Source: Impatiens glandulifera (taxonomy: Eukaryota; Streptophyta; Magnoliopsida; Ericales; Balsaminaceae). From it: a DNA stretch of 64,000 nucleotides. Each line of letters begins with the position of its first letter. Positions within the stretch are counted from its first letter, which is position 1. The position numbers were made by a program, and so were the translations under genes. Under the pieces are notes generated by a model. The model made no database searches, was not told the origin of the DNA, and saw nothing but the letters and a program-made list of their open reading frames with translations. Shown one piece after another: positions 30,988 to 42,179 of the stretch. The DNA lies in contig NC_061862.1 in assembly GCF_907164915.1 (NCBI RefSeq), positions 119,563,877 to 119,627,876 of the forward strand. The letters run 5' to 3'.

Positions 30988-33305
30988 TGTAGACACTCAT
31001 TTTTTACACCTAATTTTATAGTTTATGCTTTTCATAAATCTGAGGTATAAAATTTTCTCGAATTCATTCACGGACTCATTGCACGATTTATATTAAAGAC
31101 GGTTATTTTTAGAACAATTGAGTTTTTGAAAATAATTGATTTTGGATTCTTAATAAAGTTAAGGTAGTAATTTGTCTATGTTACAACACTTAGAGAAGTT
31201 ATTACACTTAGAATATTCAAGGTTTTATTTAATTAATTACCTTGGGTATTTATAAAAAAATAAAAATTAAAAAAATTATTTTACAAAATATATATTAGCG
31301 TTTTTATAAAATTTCTTTAGGTATATTTTGTTTTCTTTTTATTTGATTAGTTGTTAGATTAGTTTGTTAAATTAGTTAGATTATATTTGGCGATTTGATT
31401 TTTCTTGAATAAGTTAATTAGCATTTTATTTATTTAATTAGAATTGTTCCTTAGAAATAGGAATAATTATAAATTAATTTTTTTATTTGTGTATTTAATA
31501 AAATCTTTTTTTATAGGATGAAAGGGTGTGTAAAGGGGATAACGGTGCAAAAATAAAAAGATAACGGTGTACACAATCGTGTGAAACACCATAGGTCAAA
31601 GAAGAAGAAAAAAAGAAGAATAAAGAGGTTGCTAAAATAAAGGAAGAAGTTGGCAAAGGAAGAATAATTCAGCCGTGTGTTGAAGAGAAGCATGAAGGGC
31701 TTGGTCAATTTTTTAATTAAAAATTAAAATGACCAAATATTATATCATTATTATTAAAAGCTTAAATCCTATTGAATTTTACTTGACATTTTTAGTGACA
31801 TGTCAAGTGGAGATTGATAAATTTTTTTAAACATTTGTATATGTTTAAAAGAGAAATCTCATTCCAACGGTCAAGTATACTAAATGGGCCTTTGGCCTTA
31901 AAGTTTCATAGCTTTGCCTATAAATATCCCTCTTAACACCCAAGCAAAGGACTAGAACTCTCTATCTTCAACCTTCACCTTCTTCTCTCTCTTCTCTCTT
32001 TTTCATATTCAAGTTCCCCTAGGCTGTATATTTGAAAATCCTAAGCAAACACCACTCTTGTTAAGTTGGTCACAAGATTTGCTTAGGACATTTTAGATAA
32101 AACACCACCCTTAACATCAAAAGAGCAGCCCATTGTAAGCTTTTTTGTCTTTTTTTTTCTTGAATTTGAATTTGAATTTTGTTTGCTCTTCTTTTATTTA
32201 ATTACATACACTGTTTCTTTAAGCTTTCTATTTTGATAGGTGTGTAGGATTTTTTCTTAATTGTTGTAAATATGTAATCTAAATAAAAAAACAGAAAACT
32301 TAATGTATATAAAGGACATTGACCTAAAATTTCTTTAAAACCAAAAATCGGCCCTTAAATTGGCCATTTTAAATATAAAAATATAAAACTTAAAGCCAAA
32401 AAAAAAGAACGATTTGCTTTGATTTGTTAATTTTTTTTATTTCATAATTTTATTGTTTATAAATGTGTTAATAACATAAATAATTATTATTTATTTAGTC
32501 TGGGATCCATTTGGATCACCAAAGTCGTAGTTAGTTAGGGTCTAGGTTGGAAAATCTGGAGCAGCGGACTTTGCTGTTGTAGTGGCGTGTATTCCTGACG
32601 CTTGTTCTTCAACCTTCCAGCACTTCTTCAAGGGTCTCAGCGCTTTCCAGACGATGCTTGCTCTGCTGCAGCTGCTGCTGAATAAGACTTCTGACGCTTC
32701 CCAGGCGACGCTTGCTGCAGTCTTCAACTTCTTTTTTTATTTATTTTTTTTTTGTTTGACATTTTTTTTATTTATTTTAGTTAAGAGTTTGTGTCTTGAT
32801 TAATCCTAGGTTAGAAAAAAAAATTAAATTAAACCCTAACTAAAATTGAACCTAGCCCAAACTTAGACTTAGGATTTTCCTTAGACTTGGGACTTTTTTT
32901 GAATTCTTTTAAATAAAAACCCAAAAAATAAAATAAGATTTTAGACCCTTTAAATAATTCACTAAAGTTCTTGAAAATTAATCTAGACTTAGACCAATTA
33001 ATTTTTTGATTAATAACATGTCTAGTGTTGATTTTTAGGATAACTTTATGTGTAAGTTATTTGCTTTATTTTTTTCTTTTGTCTTTGTTTATTCTTTCTT
33101 TTTTGTTTATCTAATGCAAACCCTTTAAATGTTTAAAATGTAAAAATTCTTAAAAGTAAAGCGTAAGAAATTTTCAAAAAAAGTGCTAAAATTAATTAGT
33201 AAAGACCATTGGGGCGTTGTAGGACATAGCGTCTAAAAAACCCTTTCCCACACATAACCAAACGCCGAACTCACATCTCTTAATTTCCTAATTTTTGAAA
33301 TTAGG
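30988..33305 (+). repeat. LTR of Tat-a (about 2.3 kb)
   Basis: It starts TGTAGACACTC after the polypurine tract and ends near 33305, before a PBS-like TGGCGACTC. A TATA box (CCTATAAATATC, 31917-31928) lies in the middle. The sequence is very AT-rich. The exact end is uncertain by a few bases because no second copy is available. Having a polypurine tract on one side and a PBS on the other means this LTR is flanked by internal sequence at both ends. Confidence 0.75.
31917..31928 (+). promoter_or_regulatory. TATA box in the Tat-a LTR
   Basis: CCTATAAATATC is followed by a CT-rich leader (about 31960-32010), as expected for the LTR promoter. Confidence 0.6.
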
Positions 33306-33584
33306 TGGCGACTCTCTAGTCATGAGGTTAATTAATATTGAAAAAAGGAAAAAAGGCCTATGACATACTTCCCATTAAAAAACTCCCAATCTCTCCCAGA
33401 TTCGATGAGAATGTAAGATATGGAGTTGTCTATAAAGCCCATTTTTAAAACTTCAATTTTTTTCAAACATTAAAATTAATCCCCTCACGTTTTCAAAGAA
33501 TAAATTTTTTTTAAAGAGTATCCCAGAATTTTCAAACTAGTCGATCAAAATATTTTTTTTTTAAATCGATCACAAGAAGAGTCA
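33306..33584 (+). other. tRNA-Arg-type PBS and a short Tat 5' internal fragment
   Basis: TGGCGACTCTCTAG at 33306-33319 resembles the PBS complementary to tRNA-Arg used by Tat/Ogre elements. About 265 bp of non-coding sequence follow, until a copia RNase H fragment appears near 33585. No gene is seen. Confidence 0.6.
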
Positions 33585-33872
33585 GCATTGCATCTGGACA
33601 ATCGGTTGCTGATGGACATGGCATATGACAATCAACAGTATGAAGTGGCTAACATCCTCATGAAGCCATTTCTCGAGTCTAAGTTTTCTTACCTTAGAAA
33701 TACTTTAGGATAGTTAGATTACAATAATTCCTAAACTGATTTAATTATAAAACTTGTCTGGTTTTTAATATTTATTCTAAATAATTAAAATGGGAGAAAT
33801 TGATAAGTAAGAATAGTTAATTAAGTAATAGTATTAATTAATTATTTAAATTAAGAAACTAGCCAACAATTA
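33585..33872 (+). pseudogene. Sire-e: RNase H end, polypurine tract and LTR start
   Basis: The plus strand ends a copia RNase H with VANILMKPFLESKFSYLRNT and a stop near 33712, equivalent to ADIFTKPL...YLRN. A polypurine tract (AATGGGAGAAAT) follows, and an LTR starts TGATAAGTAAG at 33801. Only about 72 bp of the LTR remain before a minus-strand LTR begins at 33873. No accessory ORF lies between RNase H and polypurine tract in this copy. Confidence 0.75.
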
Positions 33873-35105
33873 TGTTAGGATCGGGGACGCCCTTGGAGGA
33901 CCGGGGTTGTTTTCCGGTTTCGGGAAGGGTGGCCGCTTACAACACACACAACACTTTGGTGATAGTCCGGTTAGAGACTATAACCGTTCTCAGCACTGCA
34001 CAAACTGTCACAGACTCTTGAACCGGGTTCAAGGGCGGAAATGTCTGTTTCAGGTTGAAGCAACGTTTGCGACTTTAGATGATGTTTTAGGAGGAGTCGG
34101 TTTTATGAATATGAGTGACCGGTTTTAGGAGTATGATGAAAGCAACGAAAGAACACGAGACAAAAAATTTGTTTATGGATGTTCGGAGCAAACCCTCCTA
34201 CGTCACCCCTTCTTCTCAGGTTATAAGAAGGATCTCCACTAACTCTTAGAGTTACAACAATACTGCCGGTCGAGCCCGACTTCGCTACTCGCCGGTTACA
34301 CCAAACTCACACTTTGATGTAATACAACAACTCAACGCAACAACACACAAAAAGCTTCCGGTTTTAGACACACCGGTTTTACAGTATATGACTTTATCTC
34401 TCTAGAACTTAATGCTTTTCGTAATTCGTAGTGTACAACTTTTAGAACTGATGATTCTCACAACTGCTGCTACTACATTAAATGAAGACGTTTGATCTTC
34501 CTTTTATAGCTGAAAGTAGCCAACGGTTACTTTCTTCTCTCTCCTCTGGATTGGTTGATCATTATCACGCCTGATGCAGAGAGGTTGCTTGCACGCTTCA
34601 TTTTAATCAACACCTGGCATTCATGCAGGCAGCTCTGAGCAGAAGATGACGTAGCCGGTTTTCAGATTTGGACACGTGTTGGGCATGCACCTCCGGTTGT
34701 CAATTTCAGATCAATAAAGCATCATTGCTTTCCTTGCATGCTTCCGATCGGATCTGATCTTCTTTTATTCTTTCAAGACACGTTTCTTCCGTCATGGTGC
34801 GTCACTCTTGAAGTTTGAATTTTTCGTCTTTTGTTCTGACCTTCCGGTTTTTGTGTCTTGTGCAGTGTTATCCGGTTGGTATGTAAGTTTTTGTCTTGAC
34901 TAACCGGTTGCTTGAGAGAGTGAAAACCGGTTCCTCTGATCTTTAACTTGATCACTTGAAACTGGTTTCTTTAAAGTGTAGTAGCAACCGGTTTTGAAAC
35001 GCCAACCGGTTCATACGGTTTTGATCTGTACCTGCACATGAAGGTTGGCAACTGTTTAGTTCGTCTGGCCGGTTCCAAAAATTAACTTACTTAATTTTTC
35101 TATCA
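33873..35105 (-). repeat. Sire-f LTR (about 1233 bp)
   Basis: On the plus strand it begins TGTTAGGATCGGGGACGCC and ends TTTTTCTATCA before the reverse complement of a polypurine tract (ATTTCTCCCTTTTTG). It is of the same family as the Sire-b LTR (shared CTTGAACCGGGTTCAAGGGC type segment). A minus-strand TATA box (GCTATAAAAGG) lies near 34511-34501. No PBS is present at its left end, so it is a 3' LTR whose internal region would extend right, but only 237 bp of that remain. Confidence 0.82.
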
Positions 35106-35342
35106 ATTTCTCCCTTTTTGATTATTTAGAATAAATATTCAAAAATTGTAATGTGTGACCGGTTGTCCAAAAATTAACTTACTTAATTTTTCTATCCATT
35201 TCTCCCTTTTTGATTATTTAGAATAAATATTCAAAAATTGTAATGTGTGGCCGGTTTAAAATTAATCTACTTAATTTTTCTATCAAATTATAAAATTACA
35301 AATTTTTGAATATTTAGTTTAAATAATCAAAAAGAGAGAAAT
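35067..35342. repeat. Duplicated and inverted LTR-junction and polypurine modules
   Basis: A 92-bp module holding an LTR terminus plus polypurine tract occurs at 35067-35158 and again at 35159-35249. A related module then appears in inverted orientation (about 35285-35342), leading to the plus-strand Sire-g LTR. The region is therefore an imperfect palindrome built from two oppositely oriented 3' ends. Confidence 0.75.
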
Positions 35343-35488
35343 TGTTAGAATATAATTGTTAGAATTTATGAAAAGTTTTAATAATGAATGGATAAAACTA
35401 AGTTCAATTAAATATATAATTTAAACTATACATATATAACTGATAAGTCATATTAAGTATATTAATTTTTTAAAAAAGATAACAACAA

Positions 35489-35560
35489 GGTGTTGTAGTA
35501 AAGTGGTTAGTACTCCCACCTGTCACGCGGGTGACTAGGGTTTAAATCTCACCCAGATGC
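35489..35560 (+). pseudogene. tRNA-Asp(GUC)-like sequence within the Sire-g LTR
   Basis: The 72-nt segment matches plant tRNA-Asp across the D arm (AGTGGTTAGTA) and anticodon region (CCTGTCACGCGGGTGAC, anticodon GTC at 35522-35524). The B-box region is degraded (GGTTTAAATCT) and the acceptor stem no longer pairs, so it is not a working tRNA gene. A- and B-box-like motifs remain, so it could be the head of a tRNA-derived SINE or a captured tRNA. A poly(A) or poly(T) tail and target duplications are not evident. Confidence 0.7.
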
Positions 35561-35714
35561 AAATAATAATTAGAGTTTTGTTATTTCAGGGAAGCTGAGA
35601 AAATACTGAAATTGCCACGTAGGCATGTCCGTAGTATGCAAGAGGCGGATCGGTAGTCCGATCTGATCAGTAGTGGAGATCAGTTCGTTAGTGGATATGG
35701 TTCGGTAGATATCC

Positions 35715-35955
35715 AGATTTGGTATTTAATGAAGTGCGTCCGGTATTGAATGTTACAGTTATTTAAATGTATTTGGTATTAAATGGGATCGGTATTTAAT
35801 ACTTCGGTATTAAATGAGGAGTGTCTTCGGCATTAAATGAGGCGTCTATTCCACATTATATGAGGCTCCGGTATTAAATGCATTCCACATTATATGAGGG
35901 CCCGGTATTAAATGTATTTCACACTATACGAGGCTCCGGTATTAAATGAATTCAA
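35715..35955 (+). repeat. Cluster of GGTATTAAATG motifs in the Sire-g LTR
   Basis: CGGTATTAAATG and close variants occur about nine times in 240 bp, irregularly spaced, in places alternating with CCACATTATATGAGG. The cluster lies upstream of the TATA box at 36344, so it might be regulatory, but that is inference. Confidence 0.75.
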
Positions 35956-36953
35956 TATTAGTACCGGTCAATGATCAAATAGAGCATTTGAATAAATGTT
36001 TTTCTCTACCTGATCAATCTTAGCTCCAAATTGAGCATTCATTATGAGTAGTCTGGCAAAGAAGCTCTGATTTGTTTCCATTATAGTATTTTAGTGCTAG
36101 TCTGATGAAGACTTCTTGGGAGCAGATGTCTTCCAGCCTACTTTAGACTGGTCAATTAGAAGACAAAAAGTATGATGCATGATACTCTGAAATCATTAAA
36201 CCAATTAATGATTTCATGGCTTATTACTATCCAAGTAAAAACAAGATCAAAGAAGATCTTCTCCATTGTACCATTCTTAAGCCAAGCAAATGAAAAGAGG
36301 ACCGGTGTTCGTTGGAGAAAATATGATTGTTGTTGTGTGCTTTGGATATATAAAAAGATTAAAGGAAGAACATAAACAGAATCTTTAAGATCAGAGCTCT
36401 CTTGTTAATCAAAAACTATCACTCTAAAAATATTTATTTTCCTTAGAATATTTTCTATGAGAGAGTGTATTCATACCGAAAATCGTTGTATCACTTTTTT
36501 ATTATTGTGATTTCTTTGTAAGTTGATAGAGTGTCTATCAATAAGTGTTGTGTGTGTGCTAGGAGATCAAAAGCAGGAAGCAACTATGTCCTGACCGTTC
36601 GAATGGGTTGTGTACAAGTGTGTTGTATTTAACCAAATCTTCTAGTGAATACTCTTCTCAAGGTTGAGAAGAGTATCCTTCTCGAGGTTGAGAAGAAGGG
36701 GGGACATAGGAGAGTTTACTCTGAACATCCATAAAATTCTTTGTGTCTTGTGTTTCGTTCTTCAATTTTCACTTTCTTGTTGCTTCAAATCGAAACAAAC
36801 AGTTCCACACTTGCACTCGGGTCAAGAGTTTGTGACGGTTTACGAAGAATAGAAACGGATATTAACCTCTAACAAGGTTAGTATCAACCGGCGTGTGTGT
36901 AAGCGTTCACCTTAGAGAGTCCCTAGTCTCCTTCGGCGATCCTGATCCTAACA

Positions 36954-37125
36954 GTTCATGTCATCACCGAAGGTGATCTTAGGTCCACTACACTTCGTCA
37001 CTTTGGTTAAAAGTCGACTATCTCCGATCATATGTCTGGAACAGTCACTGTCCAGATACCAAACGTATTTCTCCATGTAGCTGACATGCTATACCTATAA
37101 AGAAATATATTTACATCTTTTTGGT
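36954..37125 (-). pseudogene. Sire-h protease start
   Basis: One minus-strand frame reads YVWYLDSDCSRHMIGDSRLL, then ITFGDDMN at the edge. This is the copia protease region just after gag; the usual DSG reads DSD here, a likely inactivating change. The reading ends at the Sire-g LTR. Confidence 0.8.
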
Positions 37126-37133
37126 ACCCACAT

Positions 37134-39012
37134 TCAATTGGGTCCACGATTGATCAGCATTTTGGAAATCCATATTTCAGTTATTTTGATGGATTTCCCA
37201 TGTTGTGTTATGGGAAGTGCATATGATTTAGGCTTAGCAGACATCTTCCTACCAATAACTATTTCATTAACTTTAGAGGATGGTTTTTGTTTAAAATTCC
37301 TTGACTTTCTGTGAGGTTTTGGTTTGTCAGATTTGATGGTTGTCCTCTTCTTGGAGTTTAGCCAGCTTTCAATTGTCTTCAAATAAGAGATTTCATCCCT
37401 TAAGGTTAAATCCTCACAGCTTTGATCATCTCCTTTTTCAATTAAACTACCCCTGACAAAGCTTATTGCTTTAATCTTGCCCTTCATTGGGTTTAACTTT
37501 TTGTTAGTTTTATCTTGGCTAGCATTGTCAAACCATAAACCAGATTTGCATCCGGAAAGCATCAGCAGAATAATATGTTGTTTGACTGCATCTCCAGACC
37601 TCGTTTAGGAACTAACAACATAAGTCAGACGTTGGTTCTCAGATGAAAGAGTTTGAACATTTTCCTTGAGCTTCTCATTTTTAGATGAGAGCTCAACCAT
37701 CTTGTTTTATAAATCTTTTAGTTCAGAAGTTTGAGATGAAGAAATGTTAAGTTTCATTTTTTAAGCTCATCTCATTGAGAGAATTTGACAACTTCTTGTA
37801 CTCAATGACCATGTCATTGAGTGCAGCAGTTAAGTCATCTCTTGTGAACTCTTCTAAGGAGAAGTCAAATACCTCATATTCGTTGTCTGCCATAAAATAT
37901 GTGACGACTTCATCATCACTATTGTTGGATGAAGAGTCGTCTGAGTCGCTTTTGGCCTACCCTACTTTGCTTGCAATATCCATCAAAGCCTTATGCTCCT
38001 TATTCTTCTTGTCATCGTTGCGTTTATCATCACGGTTTGACTTCCTGCATTCAGCCTTGAAGTGTCCTAGTTTATCACAATTAAAACACTTCAAGTTAAC
38101 ATTATAATTAATCTTATCATTATTGTTCTTATTTGAAGAGCATGAGTTATAATTGTTCTTCATTAATTTTCCGAATTTCTTCAAGAAGAGAGCCATAGTG
38201 TTGTTGTTGATTTGCTCGGTAGAAGCCTTTACAACAACGGTAGTGGTTGGTGTCTCCTCACTAGTCACCAACACCTTTGTAGTGATGGAAGATGTGGATG
38301 GCTCCTTTTCATTCCTAGAGTTTATCTCAAACTCGTAGGCCTTCAGATCAGTATACAAATCGTGCAGTTCCATCTTGTTGAGGTCCTTGGACTCCCTCAT
38401 AGTCATCGTTTTTATGTCACACTCTATGGGAATAACACACATGACTTTGATTGCAACCTCTTTGTTGATGTAAGTCTTTCCCAGTTTAAAGAGATTGATG
38501 AAGATCATGTTGAATCTTTCATCAAATTCAGCCATATTTTCTCTAAAGCGAATCTTGATGCTATCAAACTACTGCGTGTAAACCATGAGTTTGTTTTCTT
38601 TTGTTTTCTAATTTCCCTCGTATATTTGAACCAACATCTCCCAAATTTTGTTGGCAATGGTGTAGTTTGTCATCTTACTAAACATGTTGTCGTCCAGTGT
38701 CTTGTAGAGGATGTCAGTTACCATGTTATCAAGGTTATTCATCCTTTTGTCTTCGGCGGTCCACTTATACATTAGTTTCTCCTTCATCTCAAGAGTGCCA
38801 TCGGGGTTAGTAGTGGAGTTGGCCTTCATAATCTTTAATGGCCCTTCGGTGATGAAATACCACATGTCATCCTCGTGTGCAGTCAAATACGCTGGTATTT
38901 TTAACTTCCAATTTTCATAGTTTTCTTGGAGAATAATGGGATTTTGTTGGAAGCAATAGACATGATTCTGATGATTGATGCTTGAGAATAGAAAGCAAGA
39001 CTCTGATACCAC
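37134..39012 (-). pseudogene. Sire-h gag
   Basis: ORFs 39012-38608 and 38535-37957 share one frame, separated by two stops. Blocks are YENWKLKIPAYLTAHEDDMW, KWTAEDKRMNNLDNM, KVMCVIPIECDIKTMTMRE and a CCHC knuckle CFNCDKLGHFKAEC near 38080. After further stops, ORF 37562-37134 gives the C-terminal tail (THGKSIKITEIWI-like, ending LINRGPN), which matches Sire-c. The true start is probably just downstream of 39012, because that ATG lies in the PBS. Confidence 0.88.
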
Positions 39013-39013
39013 T
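38999..39013 (-). other. Primer-binding site of Sire-h
   Basis: The minus strand reads AGTGGTATCAGAGTC after the LTR end, the initiator Met-tRNA-type PBS. Confidence 0.87.
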
Positions 39014-39775
39014 TGTTAGGATCAGTGTTAACAATAGAGACGGGGTCTGACTATAGTTAACAGCTTATGTCAATTCGATTTTAACTTTGTTAGAAGTTAA
39101 AACATGTTTCTATTCTTCGCAAATCTTAACAAACTCTTGAACAAGTTCAAGTGCAGAGCAGTTTATTGGATTTGAAACGTCGGACAGATGAATGCAAGCA
39201 ACAGAAAGTAAAGAACACGGGGAGTTTATGGGTGTTCAGAGATAAAACTCTTACTTCATTCCTTTTTCTTTAATATGAAGGATATTTATTAGAAGACTTT
39301 GATTTAGTACAATGACTACACAAACCTAGTCATAAACCACAAGACTTAACAACTGTCTATTTCTGAACTTCTAGCTAAATCTTTGTTCAACAGAACAACC
39401 TTAGTTCAACTTACAATACTGAAATTTCACACAGAAAGCACAATAAATGAATTATAGAGTAATCACACAGATAAACTGAATGTAATTAACACTTCAGTTT
39501 CTTGAGAAAGATTTAGATAACAAGTAATCTAAGCAACTAAAATCTAGAAAGAGAGAGTGAGTAAGAAGGATTTGTTCGTTGTCCTTGAGCTTCTATTTAT
39601 ACTTGAAGTACACCAAAGATCGAATCTTCTTTGTGGACACGTGTCCTCTTTTTGTTGGATGGCTTCCAAGTAGTACAAAAGTATACCAGAGCATGTGCAT
39701 TAAGAGCGTGGATGTACTGGACTTATGGTGCGCAAAATATATTTCGAGATCATGTTGTACTAGATAGTAAAAATT
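39014..39775 (-). repeat. 5' LTR of Sire-h, truncated at its outer end
   Basis: On the plus strand it begins TGTTAGGATCAGTG. The first 200 bp resemble the reverse complement of the Sire-c LTR end (TTGAA...TTCAAG segment). A minus-strand TATA box (TATAAATAG) lies at 39601-39593. No clean outer terminus is visible: the sequence passes into Tat-b near 39780-39890, so the outer end is probably lost. Confidence 0.7.
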
Positions 39776-40229
39776 CCAGTTTTTGAATTGTTAAAACTGT
39801 TTGAGTTCAATAGAACATCATCCTAATAGAATGATACATTTGGATGATGTTATAAATGATCTTGGGACTATATGAAGCTCCCCATTCCCTTAAATCAAAG
39901 GAACAAGGCTCTAGTCAAAATCATCAAAATTGATGTTTAATGTTCTTGACGTCTGATCGAGGGCTAAACATGGGATTGGTTTAGGAACGAGGAAATCGAA
40001 CGCTCCCCTATATAGAACCAAAAGTTCCTCATACCCCTATTGCGAGATCCTTTTAAAATGAAATGATATCTTGAGTACGAAAATAAAATATCTTCCGCGA
40101 AAAAGATGATCGAAAAAAATATAAAAACCTAAGACGATCCTCAAATTATTTTAATAGGACAATGTTTAAATAAAACAGATGTCGAGCGTTAATCGAACTT
40201 TTAAAATTGTATAAAAACGTGTTTGTATG

Positions 40230-40990
40230 GTCCTATAAAGAAATGCCAAGCATTGACCCCGAGATTATTCAAAATCAAATTCCTCTTTATCCCGATGTAA
40301 TACCAGTGAAACAAAAAGCTCATATGGATGCGAATGACATCGTCCAAAACGTCAAAGATGATCTTCAAAAATAATTAAAGATACGATTCCTTGAAGGTGT
40401 AGAGTATCCTAAATGAGTTACTAATGTGGTGCCCATGGCCAAAAAGGACGGAATGATACAAGTACACATGGACTAAAGAGATCTCAACAAAGAGATCCCA
40501 AAAGATAACTTTCTCTTTCCTCACATTGATATTTTGGTTGATCATGTGGCGGGGCACAAGCTCTTTGCGTTTATGGACAGATTCTTCGGATATAAGAAAG
40601 TCCTAATAGCTCAAGAAGATAAAAAGAAAATAACGTTCATAACTGAAGTAGGAACATTTACTACCAATTGATGCATTTTGATCACAAAAGTGTCGAATCC
40701 ACATACCAAAGGGCTACAACTATGATTTTATACGACATGATCAATAGAGAGGTCTAGGTGTATGTGGATGATATGACCGTCAAATCAAAGGACCGATAGG
40801 AATATCTACGTAACCTCGAGAAATACTTATATAAAATTAGGAAATTTCAACTAAGGTTAAACCTAAATAAGTGCACATTTAGAGTGATAGCCGGAAAAAT
40901 GTTGGGATTCCTCATCACATAGAGTGGTATTGAAGTAGTTCCTAACAAAGTGGAGGTAATCACTTCCATGTCAGTACCCCATTGAGAATG
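40230..40990 (+). pseudogene. Tat-b reverse transcriptase remnant
   Basis: Readable pieces are LEGVEYPK and TNVVPMAKKDG (near 40390-40450), then RDLNKEIPKDNF, FPHIDILVDHVAGHKLF and FMDRFFGYKKVLIAQEDKKK, all gypsy RT blocks. The active site reads VYVDDMTVKSKD near 40760, so YVDD survives. Frameshifts and stops break it repeatedly; the right part (about 40840-40990) has LGNFN- and GFLIT-like remnants. Confidence 0.85.
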
Positions 40991-41039
40991 GGGTCAAAGT
41001 GTTTCTAGGCAAGATTTAATATATTAGTCGATTTATAAG

Positions 41040-42150
41040 CAAGATGATGACCACATGTGACCCATTATTCAAACTGCTAAAGAATAACTAAGAGTTTATT
41101 TGGGACGGTGCTTGTGACCACACATTTGAAAAGGTGTTGAGCTACTAGCTATAACTTCTTATTCTAATGCCTCCAAGACCTAGAGTGTCAATAATGTTAA
41201 TAGTGCTAGCTCAAGAGAATGACGAGAACTAAAAGTAGTCATTTACTATATAAGCAAGAGAATGACAAGCTACGAGTTGACCTACTTTTCTATAGAAAAG
41301 TGTATTGGCCCCTTGCATGGTAACTAAGAGGATAAGACATTATATGAAAGTTCACCCAATCAAGTTGGTGGCTCGACTAGACCCTGTCATATTTCTATTC
41401 CAAAATACTTGCACAACGACTGACAAAATGAATGATGATATATGAATATGAAACTACTTGCACAATACAAAATACATCAAAGGTAATGTGGTTGCAGACT
41501 TCTTAGTTGACCAACCCATAAATGTCGAAGGTGAGGACAAAGAAATGAATTTTCCAGATGACGATATTATTTTGGTCAAGATAGACTCGTGTAGGCTGAT
41601 GATTGATAGAACCTTCAGAACACTAGGGTACGGGATAAACATCCTTTTGATTGATTCTTTTAGGACGTACATCCCTACTTCGGTGAAACTGAATTACTTT
41701 ATCTAGAACAATGAGTCAGTATATGAAGCATACAATTTAGGAATGAAATTGACGTATGAAAAGGGAGCTCAAAAACTAGAAGTGATAGGAGAATCAAATC
41801 TATTAATCTCTCAAACTAGTGGTGAATGGAAAGTTAAAGCTAAAAAACATAAGTCGAACCACAGATTTTTACATGAAACTTATTGAGAAATTTTAAGAGG
41901 TGATTTTCGTCCATACTCAATGAAGACAAAATCAGCTCTAACAACTCTTGTTGTAATGACTTAAATCCTTGAAGGCATTAAGATTAAACCCCTCAGAATT
42001 TAATATACGAAGAACAAAGCTTAAGTAAAACATATTGTTACCAATAACGAGCTGTCTAACCCAATATGATACAAGCCAATACAGAGATACACTAAGAACT
42101 GAGAGTACCTGACACAATTCAAAAAGAAAGAATGACGGGTGTTGTGTCAA
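41040..42150 (+). pseudogene. Tat-b RNase H remnant
   Basis: CDPLFKLLKN occurs at about 41058, followed by remnants of the linker. ORF 41458-41706 (IKGNVVADFLVDQPINVEGE, then DSCRLMIDRTFRTLGYGIN) aligns with Tat-a KGSVVTDFLANQPIEVED and LLFDGASGKQGYDI. The DGA catalytic motif is changed to DRT. Confidence 0.8.
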
Positions 42151-42179
42151 TACGCCACAAATTACATGATGATAGAGGG

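Larger units (their letters stand above)
24950..33305 (+). mobile_element. Tat-a: Tat/Ogre-type gypsy element, 5'-truncated
   Basis: The copy begins inside the RT-RNase H boundary (CDPLFKLLRKN) and includes RNase H, integrase, a 3.7-kb non-coding 3' region with several tandem arrays, a polypurine tract and a 2.3-kb LTR. The integrase type, repeat-filled 3' region and tRNA-Arg-type PBS (TGGCGACTC) fit the Tat/Ogre lineage. LTR, protease and gag upstream of pol are absent. Confidence 0.8.
35343..36953 (+). repeat. Sire-g LTR (about 1611 bp)
   Basis: It starts TGTTAGAATATAATTG after the polypurine tract AAAAAGAGAGAAAT and ends GATCCTGATCCTAACA, then changes abruptly to minus-strand Sire-h pol. 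A TATA box (GGATATATAAAAAG) lies at 36344-36357. The end portion (CACTCGGGTCAAGAGTTTGTG) matches other LTRs of this family. It carries a tRNA-Asp-like segment and a short-motif cluster. No second LTR of this copy is present. Confidence 0.8.
36954..39780 (-). mobile_element. Sire-h: 5' part of a Sirevirus-type element
   Basis: The minus strand shows 5' LTR (from about 39775 to 39014), PBS (39013-38999), gag (39012-37134) and the first part of pol, which stops at the Sire-g LTR. The rest of pol is not found on the other side of that LTR, so the copy is truncated, not simply interrupted. Confidence 0.85.

Noticed and set aside
32542..32803. Overlapping ORFs on both strands within the Tat-a LTR
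   Set aside because: The coding look comes from short GACGCTTGCT/CTGCTG repeats and a T-rich tail. It lies in the LTR downstream of the TATA box, so is leader sequence.
35489..35560. A functional tRNA-Asp gene
   Set aside because: The acceptor stem does not pair and the B box is changed, so a mature tRNA is unlikely.
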